Below are positions 1 to 11,964 of a stretch of 64,000 bases of DNA, in pieces; position 1 is the first letter of the stretch; each line of letters opens with the position of its first letter. The stretch is from Diadema setosum (taxonomy: Eukaryota > Echinodermata > Echinoidea > Diadematoida > Diadematidae), in the NCBI RefSeq assembly GCF_964275005.1, contig NC_092700.1, forward strand, positions 21,623,674 through 21,687,673. Reading direction: 5' to 3'. The notes under the pieces are model-generated. The model was not told where the DNA came from, did no database searches, and worked only from the letters and a program-made list of their open reading frames with translations. The position numbers and the translations under genes are program-made.

Positions 1-37
1 GTTGGACATTAATAATTATGAAAAATAGAATAGACTT

Positions 38-228
38 CAAGAAATGTAACATGCTGTCAATACCAACAGATTACTTGAAGAAAATGACATTTTCAGACTT
101 CCTGCCCTTTGTCGGATGATTTTGGTTTTGTTTTTCAAAGTCACATTACAAAGGGCAGGGGGGGGGGCGAAAATTTTTGTGTTCTTCAAATAAACTGTTG
201 GTATAGACAGCATAATACATTTCTTGAG
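38..228. mobile_element. small foldback (MITE-like) inverted repeat
   Basis: Two imperfect arms of about 43 bp face each other (38-80 and 184-226, outer sequence CAAGAAATGTAACATGCTGT). A second inner pair, CCTGCCCTTTGT against ACAAAGGGCAGG, is nested inside. No coding potential. It looks like a short non-autonomous hairpin element; the superfamily is unknown. Confidence 0.5.
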
Positions 229-304
229 TTCTGTTTTATTGTATAATATTACCTTTATGTACATATGTCTGGCATTTCTTGTTGGGTATAAATAAATACT
301 GTTA

Positions 305-577
305 TCAAAAGCGAAAAAAACTTTTAATAAAAAGATGAAAGAAGTTCTTTATTTGTATATTTGAACTTGCAACTTGAAAAGCATTAATATCAGTCACTTT
401 TAATATTTTCAACTCATGAAACAATGGATCTGTGTTAGCAAAATAGGATGATCCTGTCCAAATGTGGACTGCACTTTTTTTGTAATAATAAAGTAAGATT
501 AACATTAGTCTTACCACAATTAGCCCACATGATATTACAATGGGATGTATATGGTAATGCATGGTATTGTATTTCAA
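305..577 (-). mobile_element. fragment of a LINE ORF2 C-terminus
   Basis: Reading the minus strand gives the motif YFANTDPLFHELKILKVTDI, which matches the conserved region downstream of reverse transcriptase in CR1/L2-type LINEs (compare DPLFSKYKILKIKDL in the neighbouring LINE). The rest is decayed. The fragment sits in reverse orientation directly beside the longer LINE that starts near 605, so it is from a separate insertion. Confidence 0.5.
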
Positions 578-604
578 AATATAGCGTTTAAAGGTTAAAA
601 AAAA

Positions 605-2540
605 TACTTCATGTCTTGTACATGTATATCGTGGATATCAAAATCTCTTCTTCGTTCAATCAATAGGAAAAATAGGCTATATTATAAATTCAAAATGGAA
701 AAAACTGAGAAGTCAAAAGAAAAATATACTTCCTATAGAAATACTTTAACTAAGATTATACGGTTAGAAAAGAGGAAATATTATACGTTTCAATTAAAAA
801 AATATAAACATGATATGAAGAATACATGGAAGGTTTTGAACCAGGCCATGAATATATCGAAAAAGAAATCAAATATTACAACAATAAGATATGGCAACAA
901 AATATATGAAGATCCAAGTGACATAGCTAATATTTTTAACTCTTATTTTTCAATGATTGGGGAGAATTTGGCTAGAAGGGTACCACAGTCAAATACGCAT
1001 TTTTCAACATTTTTAGGTCAACCAAACCCAAGTTCTATCTTTTTTGTTCCAACTACGAAATATGAAGTTATTGATATTGTTACTGCAATGAATGACAAGC
1101 GAAGTGCTGGTTACGATGACATAAGTAATTTTATTTTAAAGGGAATTATATTTTCAATCGCTGACCCACTTTCACATATTTTTAATAGATCTATATCATG
1201 TGGTGTTTTTCCTGATTTTATGAAAATAGCTAAGGTTTTCCCTTTATTCAAAAAAGGCGATGGTTCTGATATGAGTAATTACAGGCCCATTTCCTTGCTG
1301 TCATCTTTATCTAAAGTTTTGGAAAAATTGATATTTAAAAGAACAATTAATTTTTTAACTTTTCATAACGTTTTTACAAATTCTCAATTTGGGTTTCGTC
1401 AAAAACACATTCACGCCCTTTTGAAGTTTATCGACCACGCAGCGCATACTATTGATAATCATTCTCATCTTATTGGTATATTTCTGGACTTCTCCAAGGC
1501 CTTTGACACAATAGATCATGAAATCTTATTTTACAAGTTGTCTCATTATGGGATAAGGGGGAAGGCCTTGGAGTGGTTCAGGAGCTACCTGCAAAACCGC
1601 AAACAATACGTATCTCTGAACGAGAACGTTTCAAGTCTCGAATTCATTAAGTGTGGCGTCCCACAAGGTAGCTTATTAGGTCCTTTACTTTTTATCATTT
1701 ATATCAATGATTTTTGCAGATCATCAGACGTGTTGTCATTTATACTTTTTGCTGATGATTCAAATGTTTTCTTTTCACATCAAAATCCAGATGAACTCGT
1801 GCACATTGTTAATTCCGAATTAAAAAAAGTGACCCAATGGATAAGAGCTAACAAATTATCTCTTAATCTTTTGAAAACTAAGTATATGTTATTTAGTAAC
1901 TCTATAGAAATTTTACGTAAAGAGATTATTTTTGATGACATTCAAATAGAACGCGTATCTCATATAAAATTCCTGGGGATTACAGTAGACGATAAATTTT
2001 CATGGAGGCCACATATTATTAACATGAGTACAATAATATCACGTAATATTGGAATCATTAATAGACTTAAGTTTCATATTCCGTTGTCTTCTTTGCTGAC
2101 GTTATATTTCTCTTTAATTTTACCTTATCTTAACTACGGTCTTTTAGCATGGGGTAACGCTCATCAAACTTTACTAGATAGATTACTGGTTTTACAAAAA
2201 AAAAGGCACTTCGTGTTATTTGTGGTGTCCCGCCACGTTCCCATACAGATCCATTATTCAGTAAATATAAGATTTTAAAAATCAAAGATTTGTATTTTTT
2301 TTCAACTTGGACAGTTTGTTTAATTTCAACACAAATGCACTTCCCTGTATATTCAATTCAATGTTTGCAAGGAATCAATTTTTCCATAATTATCCCACCA
2401 GACAATCTTCTGAGTTTCATCTACCTCTTCTGAAAACATTATTGGCTCAGAATACATTTATATACACAGGCCCTAGATTCTGGAATTCATTAAGTAGCGA
2501 AATAAACAAGAAAAAGTTGAAATTACGCGGTGCGTAATAT
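605..2540 (+). mobile_element. 5'-truncated CR1/L2-type LINE with reverse transcriptase
   Basis: A 555-codon open frame (611-2278) encodes most of a non-LTR reverse transcriptase. Visible motifs are KRSAGYDDISNFILK, IFLDFSKAFDTIDHEIL, GVPQGSLLGPLLFIIYINDF and the catalytic LFADDSN. The N-terminal endonuclease is absent, so the copy is 5' truncated. Near 2200 a run of A residues shifts the frame, and the conserved C-terminal part (DPLFSKY then PTRQSSEFHLPLL, GPRFWNSL) continues in other frames to about 2537. The element is probably recent but no longer functional. It lies in the 3' direction of the unit 1 immunoglobulin exons and points the opposite way. Confidence 0.88.
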
Positions 2541-2542
2541 AT

Positions 2543-3135
2543 GTCCCCGCCGGAAGTAGCATTTAGTAGCAAAATGTACAATATAGGTAAAAAGATCAAG
2601 GTCAAAGGTCAAAGGTTAAAGAATTCAAAGGTCAAAATTCTGTGTAGAAGTTTTGAAGCCCTCACCTAGTGCCATCACATAAAGCAAACGGAATCGAAAT
2701 CGGGTTAGACATGGCGAAGGAGTAGCATTTTGTAGCCAACGTACAATATAGGTCAAAAATCAAGGTCAAAGGTCAAAGAAGTCAAAGGTCAAAATTCTGT
2801 GTAGAAGTTTTGAAGCCCTCACCTAGTGCCATCACATAAAGCAAACGGAATCAAAATCGGGTTAGAAATGGCGAAGGAGTAGCATTTTGAAGCAAAGTGT
2901 ACAATATAGGTCAAAGGTCAAAGTCAAAGGTCACAACTGAAATTCTGTGTAGAAGTTTCAAAGCTCCCATGTAGTGCTATCATATAAAGCAAACAGAATC
3001 AAAATCGGGTTAGAAATGGCGAAGGAGTATTCAACATTTTGATCACACACGGACGCACAGACGGACGGACGGACGGACAGACGGACGGACACACAGACAC
3101 ACACACGTACGGAGCCCGTTTCATAAAAACGGGAA
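2543..3135. repeat. tandem repeat of about 150-157 bp, ending in a GGAC-rich simple repeat
   Basis: Three copies of a unit carrying ATTCTGTGTAGAAGTTT start near 2637, 2794 and 2942 (spacings 157 and 148), with a partial copy before them. Each unit includes clustered AGGTCA motifs, several as AGGTCAAAGGTCA. The array runs into (GGAC)n and CA-rich sequence at 3045-3110 and a short palindrome containing CCCGTTTCATAAAAACGGG near 3117-3135. The whole block stops about 25 bp from the splice donor of the unit 1 Ig exon, so it is probably a mobile insertion in that intron. Confidence 0.75.
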
Positions 3136-3161
3136 AATGCTTGCTTATCGGGATCTCTCAC

Positions 3162-3409
3162 CTTTAGACCAAGGGACACATTCCAGAAGCCTCCTTCTAC
3201 TAATGTATCCCTCCTGGCGTACTCCTCGGAGTGCGTCTCTCCCTTCACGCTGGTCCAAGACAGGTGGACGGGTGGACGAACCATACTAACTCGGCACACG
3301 ATGGGAAACAATTCGAACTCTTCCATCAACTTACCCACCGTGTAGGTACACTCTCCCTCACTTGTTGGCTTGCAGTGGTCCACTGTCGGGTGATGTGGCT
3401 CGGCAAGAA
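3162..3409 (-). CDS. unit 1: first exon of the C2-type Ig domain
   Basis: This 248-nt exon is bounded by a TTTTCCCACCAG acceptor (phase 1) and an AAAG/GTGAGAG donor (phase 0). It encodes the first half of an extracellular Ig-like domain: PTVDHC, GECTYTVGKLMEEF, the B-strand cysteine in FPIVCRVSMV, the core tryptophan in VHLSWTS, and the E-strand region GGFWNVSLGLK. It is nearly identical to the exon at 53817-54064 (about 8 differences in 82 residues by eye). The second half of the domain (the F-strand cysteine exon, found in unit 2 at 52164-52266) was not found to the left in this window. It probably lies beyond the edge, displaced by the LINE and tandem-repeat insertions. Confidence 0.85.
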
Positions 3410-3947
3410 CTGGTGGGAAAATGGTAATACACAGGGGGATATGTTTCACGAGGGCCGAATAATAGCATATAGGGCCAATCAAGGCAAAGAGCAATTTTCA
3501 TAGTGTGTTTATGTTTTCTCCCACTTTTAGCATCACAAAGCATACCATATTGCCATTGCAAACACCTATAGTCCTTTAAAACCTGTCTTACAATGGTCCT
3601 CACGGTATTTCCACACTTAGATCAATAATTGGTATTATCAAGTATTCTCAGTTTATGAGCTCAACTGCTAACATTTCTTATTTTAATATGACTTACGATT
3701 ATAGTTGTATAACAGTCCAGTGGCCATTGCCATCACCATTAGCTTAGATCCTGATAGGACTGTGATGGATATGTTTAATATTATTACCTCTCAGAGATAT
3801 ATTTGCATGATAATTATGTATGATATTTAAACGTACATACATACAGACATAAGGCATGTGCTATACGCCTGAAAATATAAACTTGGTATATCCCTTCCTT
3901 CAATTCGAATCTTTGAATTTGTGAGCATCATTTCAGCTTTTATTCAC

Positions 3948-4253
3948 CAATAACTGTCAAGTTGATGTAGTAACGGGGAGTGTCTCCATTGACGAAGGCT
4001 ATTTGACACGAGTACGTGGTTTCGTCCTCCACCGATAAGTTCCGTATCACAAGGGAGAATGATGGCGTCATATCAAGTCTCGGACCCGCGCTGTTGATCA
4101 CCTCATTTTCAAAATTCTGTATCACGATCGAATCTCCTCCAGTTGAGTTGTGGCGATGCCAATAGACGGCTATCACTGGTTTGCCAACTTCACACGGCAG
4201 CTCAACGGTGGACCCCCTCAGACCACTCATGGCTGGGAGTATTAGCATTTCGT
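3948..4253 (-). CDS. unit 1: V-type immunoglobulin domain exon
   Basis: A 306-nt exon, phase 1 on both sides as is typical for metazoan Ig exons. It runs from a CCTGAACAG acceptor to an ATTG/GTGAATAA donor. It encodes about 101 residues of an Ig variable-type fold: GLRGSTVELPCEV (B-strand Cys), VIAVYWHRHN (core Trp), SFSLVIRNL, and DETTYSCQIAF (F-strand Cys), then INLTVIG. It splices in phase to 3409, giving the junction TVI-VLAEP. The partner exon in unit 2 (54835-55152) is clearly related but differs at many positions and has two or more indels. Probable role: ligand-binding outer domain of a cell-surface receptor. Confidence 0.87.
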
Positions 4254-7200
4254 CTGTTCAGGAAAACGTATGCATTTACATTTCGAGTGGCAATTTTATA
4301 GTGCTGGAGAGGCATGCAAGACACCTATACAACAGTATAAAATATAGTTTTAAAAAACTAATGGATGATATAACAAGAAAGGCACTGAAGATTTAAACCC
4401 TTTCCACTTTGTCTGTGTGTGTCAACATTAAACAGGCTACTTTTTGATAGATTTTATATCATATAAAAATCCTGAACTGAGCCTCTGATAACATGTGGAC
4501 AGCTTTAAACAAAACAACTTTATGCGGTAGCATAAAAGAATAAATAAATCTTATAAAACAAGTGTGACGCCAAAATGCGTTTCTGAAATGATTTGAAAAT
4601 CAGCTTATTCGAAAAAAACGAAAATGCCTTTTTACTGCCTGATGAGGCTTGACTGAGGACAAGACATATTGTTGTATCATTCTCCTCAAGTGTATGATAC
4701 GTTTCTTGTTCATCATCAATGGTAAGTCATTATTATTTAGGGCCTATAATTCAATTGTTACAAATTGATACAAAGAATCAATAAGAACATGACTAAAGAG
4801 GAAACTTCTATGGAGTCAACTGTGACTGAACAGTCTTCTTTCCAATAGTCTCACACTATTCAGTCTTTTTTTTGGGGGGGGATGGAGGGGGGATAATTTC
4901 CTGTAACAATCCTCTATGTGGCTGCCAATTTCCTTTTTTTTTTTTAAAATGATAGAATTTATTGAAGATTTCTCGAAGCAACATAATTATACAGAGGATG
5001 GATGAAATTCATAATTATTACTTCAACACAATATAAACCATTTCTTTGGTACAGACAATTTAAACAAATAACTGTTTTCTGTTTTTTTTTCAAATATTCA
5101 AGTACCTTCTTACTAGCAAAAAAAAAACAAAACAAAACACGATGAATGGATATATTATAATCATACTGTTTTCTGCCATCAATGAACAATGTATATACTC
5201 ATTATGAATGCTATATTTTTATTCGATGGATATCATGATATTGACAATAATATTATCTTCCCCTTTCACGAGACATTCTTGAAAAAGATCTAAGTTTAAG
5301 ATTCCGAAGTCTTCGCGATCTTTTGTCTTCCGTTCAGACTAGCAGTCAAACTTCTAGATCTTTGAATTGAGAAGTTTGGGTCACTAGTGAGCGTAGGCAC
5401 GGAAAAGGTAAAGAGAAAGAGTACGCCTTCTGATGGCTAGTTATTGCGACGTAACAATGAACATTGCACCTATGCCTAATCACAATTGCCGCGCGCTTCG
5501 GACGGGCACCGCCCGCAAACAAGTGGTGGACTGGTCACGTGACAACGATCGCGAAGGTCAAGTTTCTAGCGATGACACTTTGTCTAGCAAAAGATCGAGA
5601 AATCAGGCGGGGGTGAGTGAAATATCCCTATCGTTGGAGTGGGTAGTACTGGCAAAATTTCGAGATCTTTAATATCGCAATCTTTTGCCAGTTTGACCGA
5701 GCCTATGCTAGATATTCACCTTTTCATTCTTTCCCTTTCTTCTTTGCATGAATGATACAAGTCAAATTCAAAGGGCTTCGGCTTTTTTTTTTCTCCTGAG
5801 CCTTTTGACTGAACGTGCTTGCTCTCTGATTGTGTAGCACTGCATAATGAAAGCAAAAGAACCCCCTCTCTTCTTCCAAGCACGCAAATGCTGGGACGCC
5901 TTTTATGTGGCAAATAACTTATTGAGCATTGTTGAAAGGTGGCAGAGGTGGAATCGTTGAAGCGTGGAGTCACCTGCATTATTGAGTGGAATCACGTGAC
6001 TATCTTTTGTAATATCTAGTACAGAGGTGGCGTCTGTTGGTATGGAAACCGCATGGAAACTCTAACTGACGCGCAATAATTATAATCATGCTGTGCAACG
6101 AGGGCTGGGTTTCGTTTCATACATTCGGTAATTCCCATCAGCAGAGAAATTTCTGTTATACAGCAGCAGACAATATTTGGAAGCAGGATTCTGAAGTGGA
6201 GCTGTGGGGTTACTCTTACTCGTAGGGAGGGATGGGGGATGGGGGTAAGAGGCAGGATCATTCTGGTTTGATGGGGGACGGGAATCTGCTATAATATCAA
6301 TTATAATCTCTTGCCATTCTGGATTAATTCATGAGTGGTCCTGAGGACGTATTGCATTTTTGTCTGCAGAATAGCTTCAGAATTTACTAACTTCTACTAC
6401 TTCAGACTAACTTCGTACTGAAGCCAACATTATATAACATTCGTTCGTCGAAGCAATTATTATATTGTACAAACGTTTCCATTTTTCCTCTTACGAACAA
6501 ATAACAAAGAGCTCTCTCTATCTTTTTCTTCCGACAGAAGCAATGACGAAAGGGTACGGATGTTTTTTTAACGATAATTGGCGATATATTCAAATGTTAA
6601 TCATCATTATCATCATCATCATCATCATCATCATAACCATCATCACTTTCATCGCATCAAAACGTGTTATATAGAATATTTGATGAATTTATTAGGCTTG
6701 CCACGTGAACATGCTACCAGGGTGAGTGTGAAAATCCCCAGAATGATATAATTCCAGTATTGTGTCTTGAAATTTTTCATAATGACGTCGAATTGAAAAT
6801 AGCACATGACTTAAAACATTCCTAGGCACAAATGTTTTGCGGTGCATCCATAGATGATGATTGATTAATAGCTTTGGTACGGAATTGTATTCTTATAGCA
6901 TTGATGTAAACGTGTATCCTTCAACGTCTAAATATGATTATCAATTTCTATTTCTTTTTCTTTATTCTTTATCATCTTAATTATACTTCCCCTGCCTTGC
7001 TGAGCCCTGATTTTATCACTACCAATATCGCTACTATACTTCTTCCTTTCTTTCTCCTTTCATCCCTCTCTCCCAACCTCCCCCTTCTCTTTCTCCATCC
7101 ATGTTATTCCTTCTCTCTCTTGTTGTTCATTAAAATATCACAGAAAGTCATAACCACTGAAATCTCCAGCCACACCACAAAACACACATCTTACACATAA

Positions 7201-8519
7201 TCAGAGCACTTGCGAGTATTGGTCAAATAATTTATTAAATGCATGGAAAAATAGAGATAAAGCATGCCAGATGAGGTAATGTTCATGATTTACTGATAGC
7301 CACTTGTATCAGGGGAGAAATAATGAAAAAAATGACGCGATTATGGTGGTTTGGTTTGGTAATATTCGAGCAGGAAATGTGATAGTCTCTTTAAATTGTA
7401 CTTTGGTGACAGGTTTAATCAAGGACGAAATATTTCTTTTACAACTGGGTTTCTTGTATTATAGTTGCCAATAGGAAAACACACACACAAGTCACAAGTC
7501 AATTTATTGAAGAGGTTTGTACCGTGCCTACCGTGACAGGTTCATAAGTTTACAAGTCTAAGTACAATTCAGTTTGTGTGAGGGGAGTTGAATTTGTGTA
7601 ATTTGGGTACAGTTTGTATATCGCGACGGTTGATCTTGATCCTGTTTTGCAGATACCTTTCAAACGATTTTAGCTGATGCTATTTTCAGTGTAATCCGGC
7701 GATGTTTCCCCATCTGTGGCTTAGTCCCTTCTCCAGGGCTGCGATCCAAATTTCGTTATTTTTTTTTCCTTTGCTGGAAGGGGTCTGGGAGTAGGGTTCC
7801 TGTGGGACCTTAAAACCACGCATGCAAACTTAATAGGGTTCATGCGTCCCTCCATAGCAAGATTGTCAAGAATATCGAACCAAATAAAGATGTATATCGA
7901 ACTCAAAACAAAGATCCATATAAACGTCACACACTATACAAACATGCAAATGTGACTATTTTGTGTGCCTGCACTGTTGTCCTTTGGATCCCTTGACCCT
8001 TATGCAGAATAACCAATTGAGTTGCTTGCCATTGGTTCTTCATGGGATTCTGAATTGGGGGAGCCTCACTCACAGTAAACACTCATTTAATACTCAGCAG
8101 ACTGGTTCCATGACACTTGCTCCTGAGACAATTTCTCCCATGAAATATCAAAGCCAAACATAAATGCTACCCACACACACAATCCTATAACCTAATCCTC
8201 ACATGAAACTAAACCTCAACAGTGGCGGATCACATGGCATGAGTTTTAAACCAAGTACGAAGCTGTTTTGATAGTGTAGTTCTGACATGACATTCATGGA
8301 CACCAGCAGGCAGTAAGCCTATATTACCAAGAGTAGATGATATCGCATTGTTTGATCCTGCGACACACTAGACTTTTTTTTTTAAGTGGAAACAAAGTCA
8401 AGTTTTCGCTCAAGTGCCTGACTGAACATCAACGATCAAGGCTAGTGCACGAGTGTTCGCCATGTTATAAGTACAATATTGTACATGTAGAATGTTCATG
8501 CTGATTGTCCTGCTCTTAC
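4254..8519 (-). other. predicted intron 1 of unit 1; no gene seen
   Basis: Between the V exon and the possible leader exon I see no supported coding sequence. Contents: a poly-T and G-rich stretch near 4868-4945, a CpG-rich patch 5280-5690 ending in a small ACTGGCAAAA/TTTTGCCAGT hairpin (5649-5693), the conserved E-box block described separately, an ATC microsatellite (6600-6645) and CT-rich sequence (7020-7130). Reading frames here are short and have no recognisable domain. Confidence 0.5.
5950..6005. promoter_or_regulatory. conserved block with a TCACGTGA E-box (unit 1 copy)
   Basis: The sequence CACCTGCA...TTGAGTGGAATCACGTGACTATC is repeated, with small changes, upstream of the unit 2 V exon at 59591-59645. 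The core TCACGTGAC is an E-box of the bHLH-Zip (USF/MITF/TFE) type. Conservation between the two gene copies suggests a shared control element, or simply recent duplication. Depending on where the first exon lies, it would be an intronic element or the promoter. Confidence 0.45.
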
Positions 8520-8643
8520 CTGAACAGTCCGCGCATCTCCACAAAATGGCTGCCAACAGCAGCAGTTGCAGGAGGCCCCATGTCACAATGGAAATTGACA
8601 AAAGTTGCCAAAAATTGACAAAATTGACAAAGATTGCGCAACA
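8520..8643 (-). CDS. possible signal-peptide exon of unit 1
   Basis: The minus strand reads VTWGLLQLLLLAAILW then RCADCS and ends at a strong TTCAG/GTAAGAG donor in phase 1. That matches the phase-1 acceptor of the V exon at 4253 and would give the junction CADCS-DEMLILP. The hydrophobic run followed by a small-residue region looks like a cleaved secretion signal. The problem is that the frame has no ATG: it runs back through minisatellite-derived sequence to an in-frame stop at 8644-8646. Either an upstream exon supplies the start, or the minisatellite has replaced the original 5' end. Inferred from sequence alone. Confidence 0.4.
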
Positions 8644-9265
8644 TTATGCAAAGTTGACATGCAAGTTTAGGCAACTTTGCATTTGCTTGCGCAACTTTGC
8701 GCCATTTCCGGCAATTTTGCGCCCATTTCTGGCAATTTTCCGCAACTTCCGGCAATTTTGCGCAACCTTGCACCATTTCCGGCAATTTTGCGCAACCTTG
8801 CGCCATTTCCGGCAATTTTGCGCAACCTTGCGCCATTTCCGGCAATTTTGCGCAACCTTGCGCCATTTCCGGCAATTTTGCGCCCATTTCTGGCAATTTT
8901 CCGCAACTTCCGGCAATTTTGTGCCCATTTCTGACAATTTTCCGCAACTTCCGGCAATTTTGCGCAACTTTGCGCCATGTCCAGCAATTTTACGCAACTT
9001 CGCGCCATTTTCCGGCATTTCTGTGCAATTTTGCGCCATTTCGGGCAATTTTGCACAACTTTGCACCATTTCAGGCAATTTTGTACAACTTTGCGCCATT
9101 TTAGGCAATTTTGCCCAACTTTGCGCCATTTCCAGCAATTTTGTGCAACTTAGCACATTGTCAGGAAACTTTGGAAAAGTTTGCACAATTTAAGGGAACT
9201 TTGCACAATATCAAACATTTTTTAGCAATTTTTAGCACCTGCACACAATACAATGCCACTTTGAG
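8602..9265. repeat. minisatellite A, about 30-bp units
   Basis: A degenerate tandem array built on a unit of about 30 bp (core GCGCCATTTCCGGCAATTTT), most regular at 8755-8880 and decaying towards 9265. Because 30 is a multiple of three and the unit lacks stops, several frames on both strands stay open. I regard those long frames as non-coding. The left end carries TCAATTTCCATTGTGACATG (minus strand), shared with minisatellite B at 27.3-27.95 kb. Confidence 0.9.
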
Positions 9266-10227
9266 CAGGTTTTCAAAATATATTGACTTTTGGTGCCTGC
9301 TCTCTTTCATTCGTCTCAAAATCTTATCTTGTATATGATTTCAAATATCAGGACTTTATAATAATACTATTGCATCTTTCCTGTGGTCATGCACTTCTGC
9401 CAAACAATCACATAGTTGAACATCATCTTTGAAACTCTGTATTCATACATGTACTTCAGTCACAGAGTATGAGGACACCAAGAATGGTGCAATGTCAGAT
9501 GTGCATGTATATAAAAGATTTCTTTAAATATTTTTTATTAATTTTTTAATCCTCTAGCCCTCTGTAATATTTTGTTCATATCTGAAGGGATCATGGAGAA
9601 AATATTAACATTCATGTGGTTCCAAAATCTCCATGTATATGCAATACGGTAAAGTGGGGGATGATGCTGTGGAACGGATCACCCACCTTTTAAATTCTTT
9701 GGGAGATAATTACATGGAACTCTAGCATTAACTAATTAAATATACTATCGCAAATCTAACGATGACATGCAATGCCTGGAGTATTTTATGTGGTACTAGT
9801 GAACAAAATAAAAAGACCTGCTTGCAAAAATATTTTGTAATGGAAGAAACAATTTATTATACTTAAAAATGTGATACATGTGATATGACTGCTGGATTTT
9901 GTTTACTACCCTTCCTCTAACTGTATTGAACAGTTCGTCGGCATTGTCTCTTAATGACATAAACCAGTTTTGGCAAAATTGATCATGAAGTATAGTAGGG
10001 GGGGGGGGTCAGGAAAAAGCATTTATCATAGTGAGATATAACTTCCATAATTACACACATTAAGAAGATTTTTGTGGCACTGAAAATGGAGAATTAAATA
10101 TTGCTGACTTAGAAGGAACTTTTGTCCTGTGGCCATTTTCACCATTAACACTTGTGTAATAAAACACTCGCCATGAGTCCCTTAAACTATGTGCTTCCTT
10201 TAACTTAATCATGGTTAAGAGATTCCC
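9266..10227. other. intergenic stretch, nothing supported
   Basis: AT-rich unique-looking sequence with a G-run near 9998-10006. No exon, RNA gene or element boundary that I can support. Confidence 0.4.
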
Positions 10228-10231
10228 TTAA

Positions 10232-10968
10232 CCCTATGTCCACTGGGGGGGGGGGGGTCAAATTGACCCCCCCCCCGTACAAAATTTTCTGCTGCCGCGC
10301 GACCGCCGCTGATCGCGTGATAATTTTTGGTCACTTTTTTTTTCTTTTGAAATAAATTTTGCGAAAATCCGACCACCGGTCGCGAGGTCACGTGACATTT
10401 CGTAAGTGCATGTCTGCCCAAAATTTGGCAAAAACCTGCTTTTCCCATACGTTTGTGTGCAAAGCAGCATATTTCATAAATTGCTCTAAAACACAGCTTT
10501 TTCAATCTTCTAGGCCATTTAAAAGATGTTATGTGACTTCACATCAACTAATTTTAGATTAGAAAACAAAAAAAATCTTAAAAACAAAGAAATACATAAG
10601 AAATAAAAACAATAGAATACATAAGAAATTCGGAAAACAATACAATACAAAGAAAATGTTTTGAAATTTGAAAATATTACCATATAATCTTGTTGACAAC
10701 GCTTCTGGGATACTTTCTGCAAAGAATTAGAATCCAATTATAATTTTTGAAGGAAATATTGATATATTTGTGAATTTTATGAAATTTGATGCACCTCATT
10801 TGCATAAATTATAATAATTAAAAAATTAAGAACTTTTGCGAAAAAAAATAATGCAGCGACGTTCTTTACACGTGTCTTCACGTGCGTGCAAATTTTCGCG
10901 CCGATCGGACCTTCCGCGACCGAGATCTGAGTAAAAATCTGCTCTGAAATAGCCCAATGGAAATAGGG
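10232..10968. mobile_element. piggyBac-like MITE, about 737 bp
   Basis: It is flanked on both sides by TTAA (10228-10231 and 10969-10972), the piggyBac target site. The termini are inverted: CCCTATGTCCACTGGG on the left and the complement of CCCTATTTCCATTGGG on the right. A G13/C12 hairpin lies just inside the left end (10244-10279). There is no transposase, so it is non-autonomous. Confidence 0.72.
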
Positions 10969-10972
10969 TTAA

Positions 10973-11912
10973 GGGTACAGGATGCTTTCTTGGTAGCGCA
11001 GCTACAAAAAGACAATTTTCATGGTTTAGAATAGGAGATTAATGACAAATAAACCCTGAATGCTTTTCTTGGTCATGGAATACAAGTCGTACATTTTGTA
11101 CACTTTAAATAATTTCTTAATGTATTGTGGTTTTTCAGTTATGTGTCATTTTATGAAGATGGTCCATTTCAACTCTTTTTACATCAAAATTGAAGAACCA
11201 CAAGACCCACAAAATTGTAACTGGATATTTGGATTCAGCATCACACCTGATTTAAAATCTTTACAAATTTCACTATAGCCGATTAGGACTCGCAAGTTAC
11301 GACGAACGACCAAATCTCCTATGTCAAAAGGTCCTGTAGCCTTAAGTTTACCTCAAATTTAATTTTTTTCCATTGTCTTAAGTTATAATAAGCATATTTG
11401 GAGCTGGATTTTGCTGTAAACCCAACTAAAATTATTTGAGTTACTGTTGTAATGGTATGGCCAATTTAGTGCAGCTGAAAATAACAAAATACAAAGGGAT
11501 TTGAACACTGTAACTGGCTATATCTCAAAACCAACACATCTGACAAATTACTGAATTCATTTGATCACATCACCTATTAATGCCTTTATAACCTGAATAA
11601 ATAGTACAAATGAGTTATTACTGTAAACAGGTACAGGCATGTGACAAATATTGAAACACTTTTGCATTATATCCTAAATTTTCCAGTAGGGATTAACGCA
11701 CAAAATCTAGTTTAGATCATTAAATCCCCACTCATGTACTTCAGGGTAGGGAAAACAAAACAAAACAAACAAAAAAACATTCCAAAGCTTGTATGTCCCA
11801 CAGAATTCAAAACTGGCATTGAACTAGTTGTGAATGACCCTAAAGGTCGAATATTGATTCATATGTAGAGTACAAATGCCACTTTTAGGTGCTTTTGGAC
11901 ATTACTTTTTAT

Positions 11913-11914
<2 letters not shown>
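10973..11914. other. intergenic stretch, nothing supported
   Basis: AT-rich sequence without a convincing exon. A TA microsatellite begins near 11915 and runs into the next element. Confidence 0.4.

Positions 11915-11961
<47 letters not shown>

Positions 11962-11964
<3 letters not shown>

Noticed and set aside
3231-3503. Plus-strand frames over the Ig exons (also 53792-54079 and 55017-55199)
   Set aside because: Antisense shadows of the conserved minus-strand exons.
8566-8582. ATG in GACATGGGGCC as the start of the unit 1 leader
   Set aside because: It opens a different, non-hydrophobic frame (MGPPATAAVG) that meets the donor in phase 2, not the phase 1 needed.
8492-9193. Long overlapping frames (up to 233 codons) on both strands in minisatellite A
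   Set aside because: They come from a stop-free 30-bp repeat unit; all frames share the same low-complexity period.
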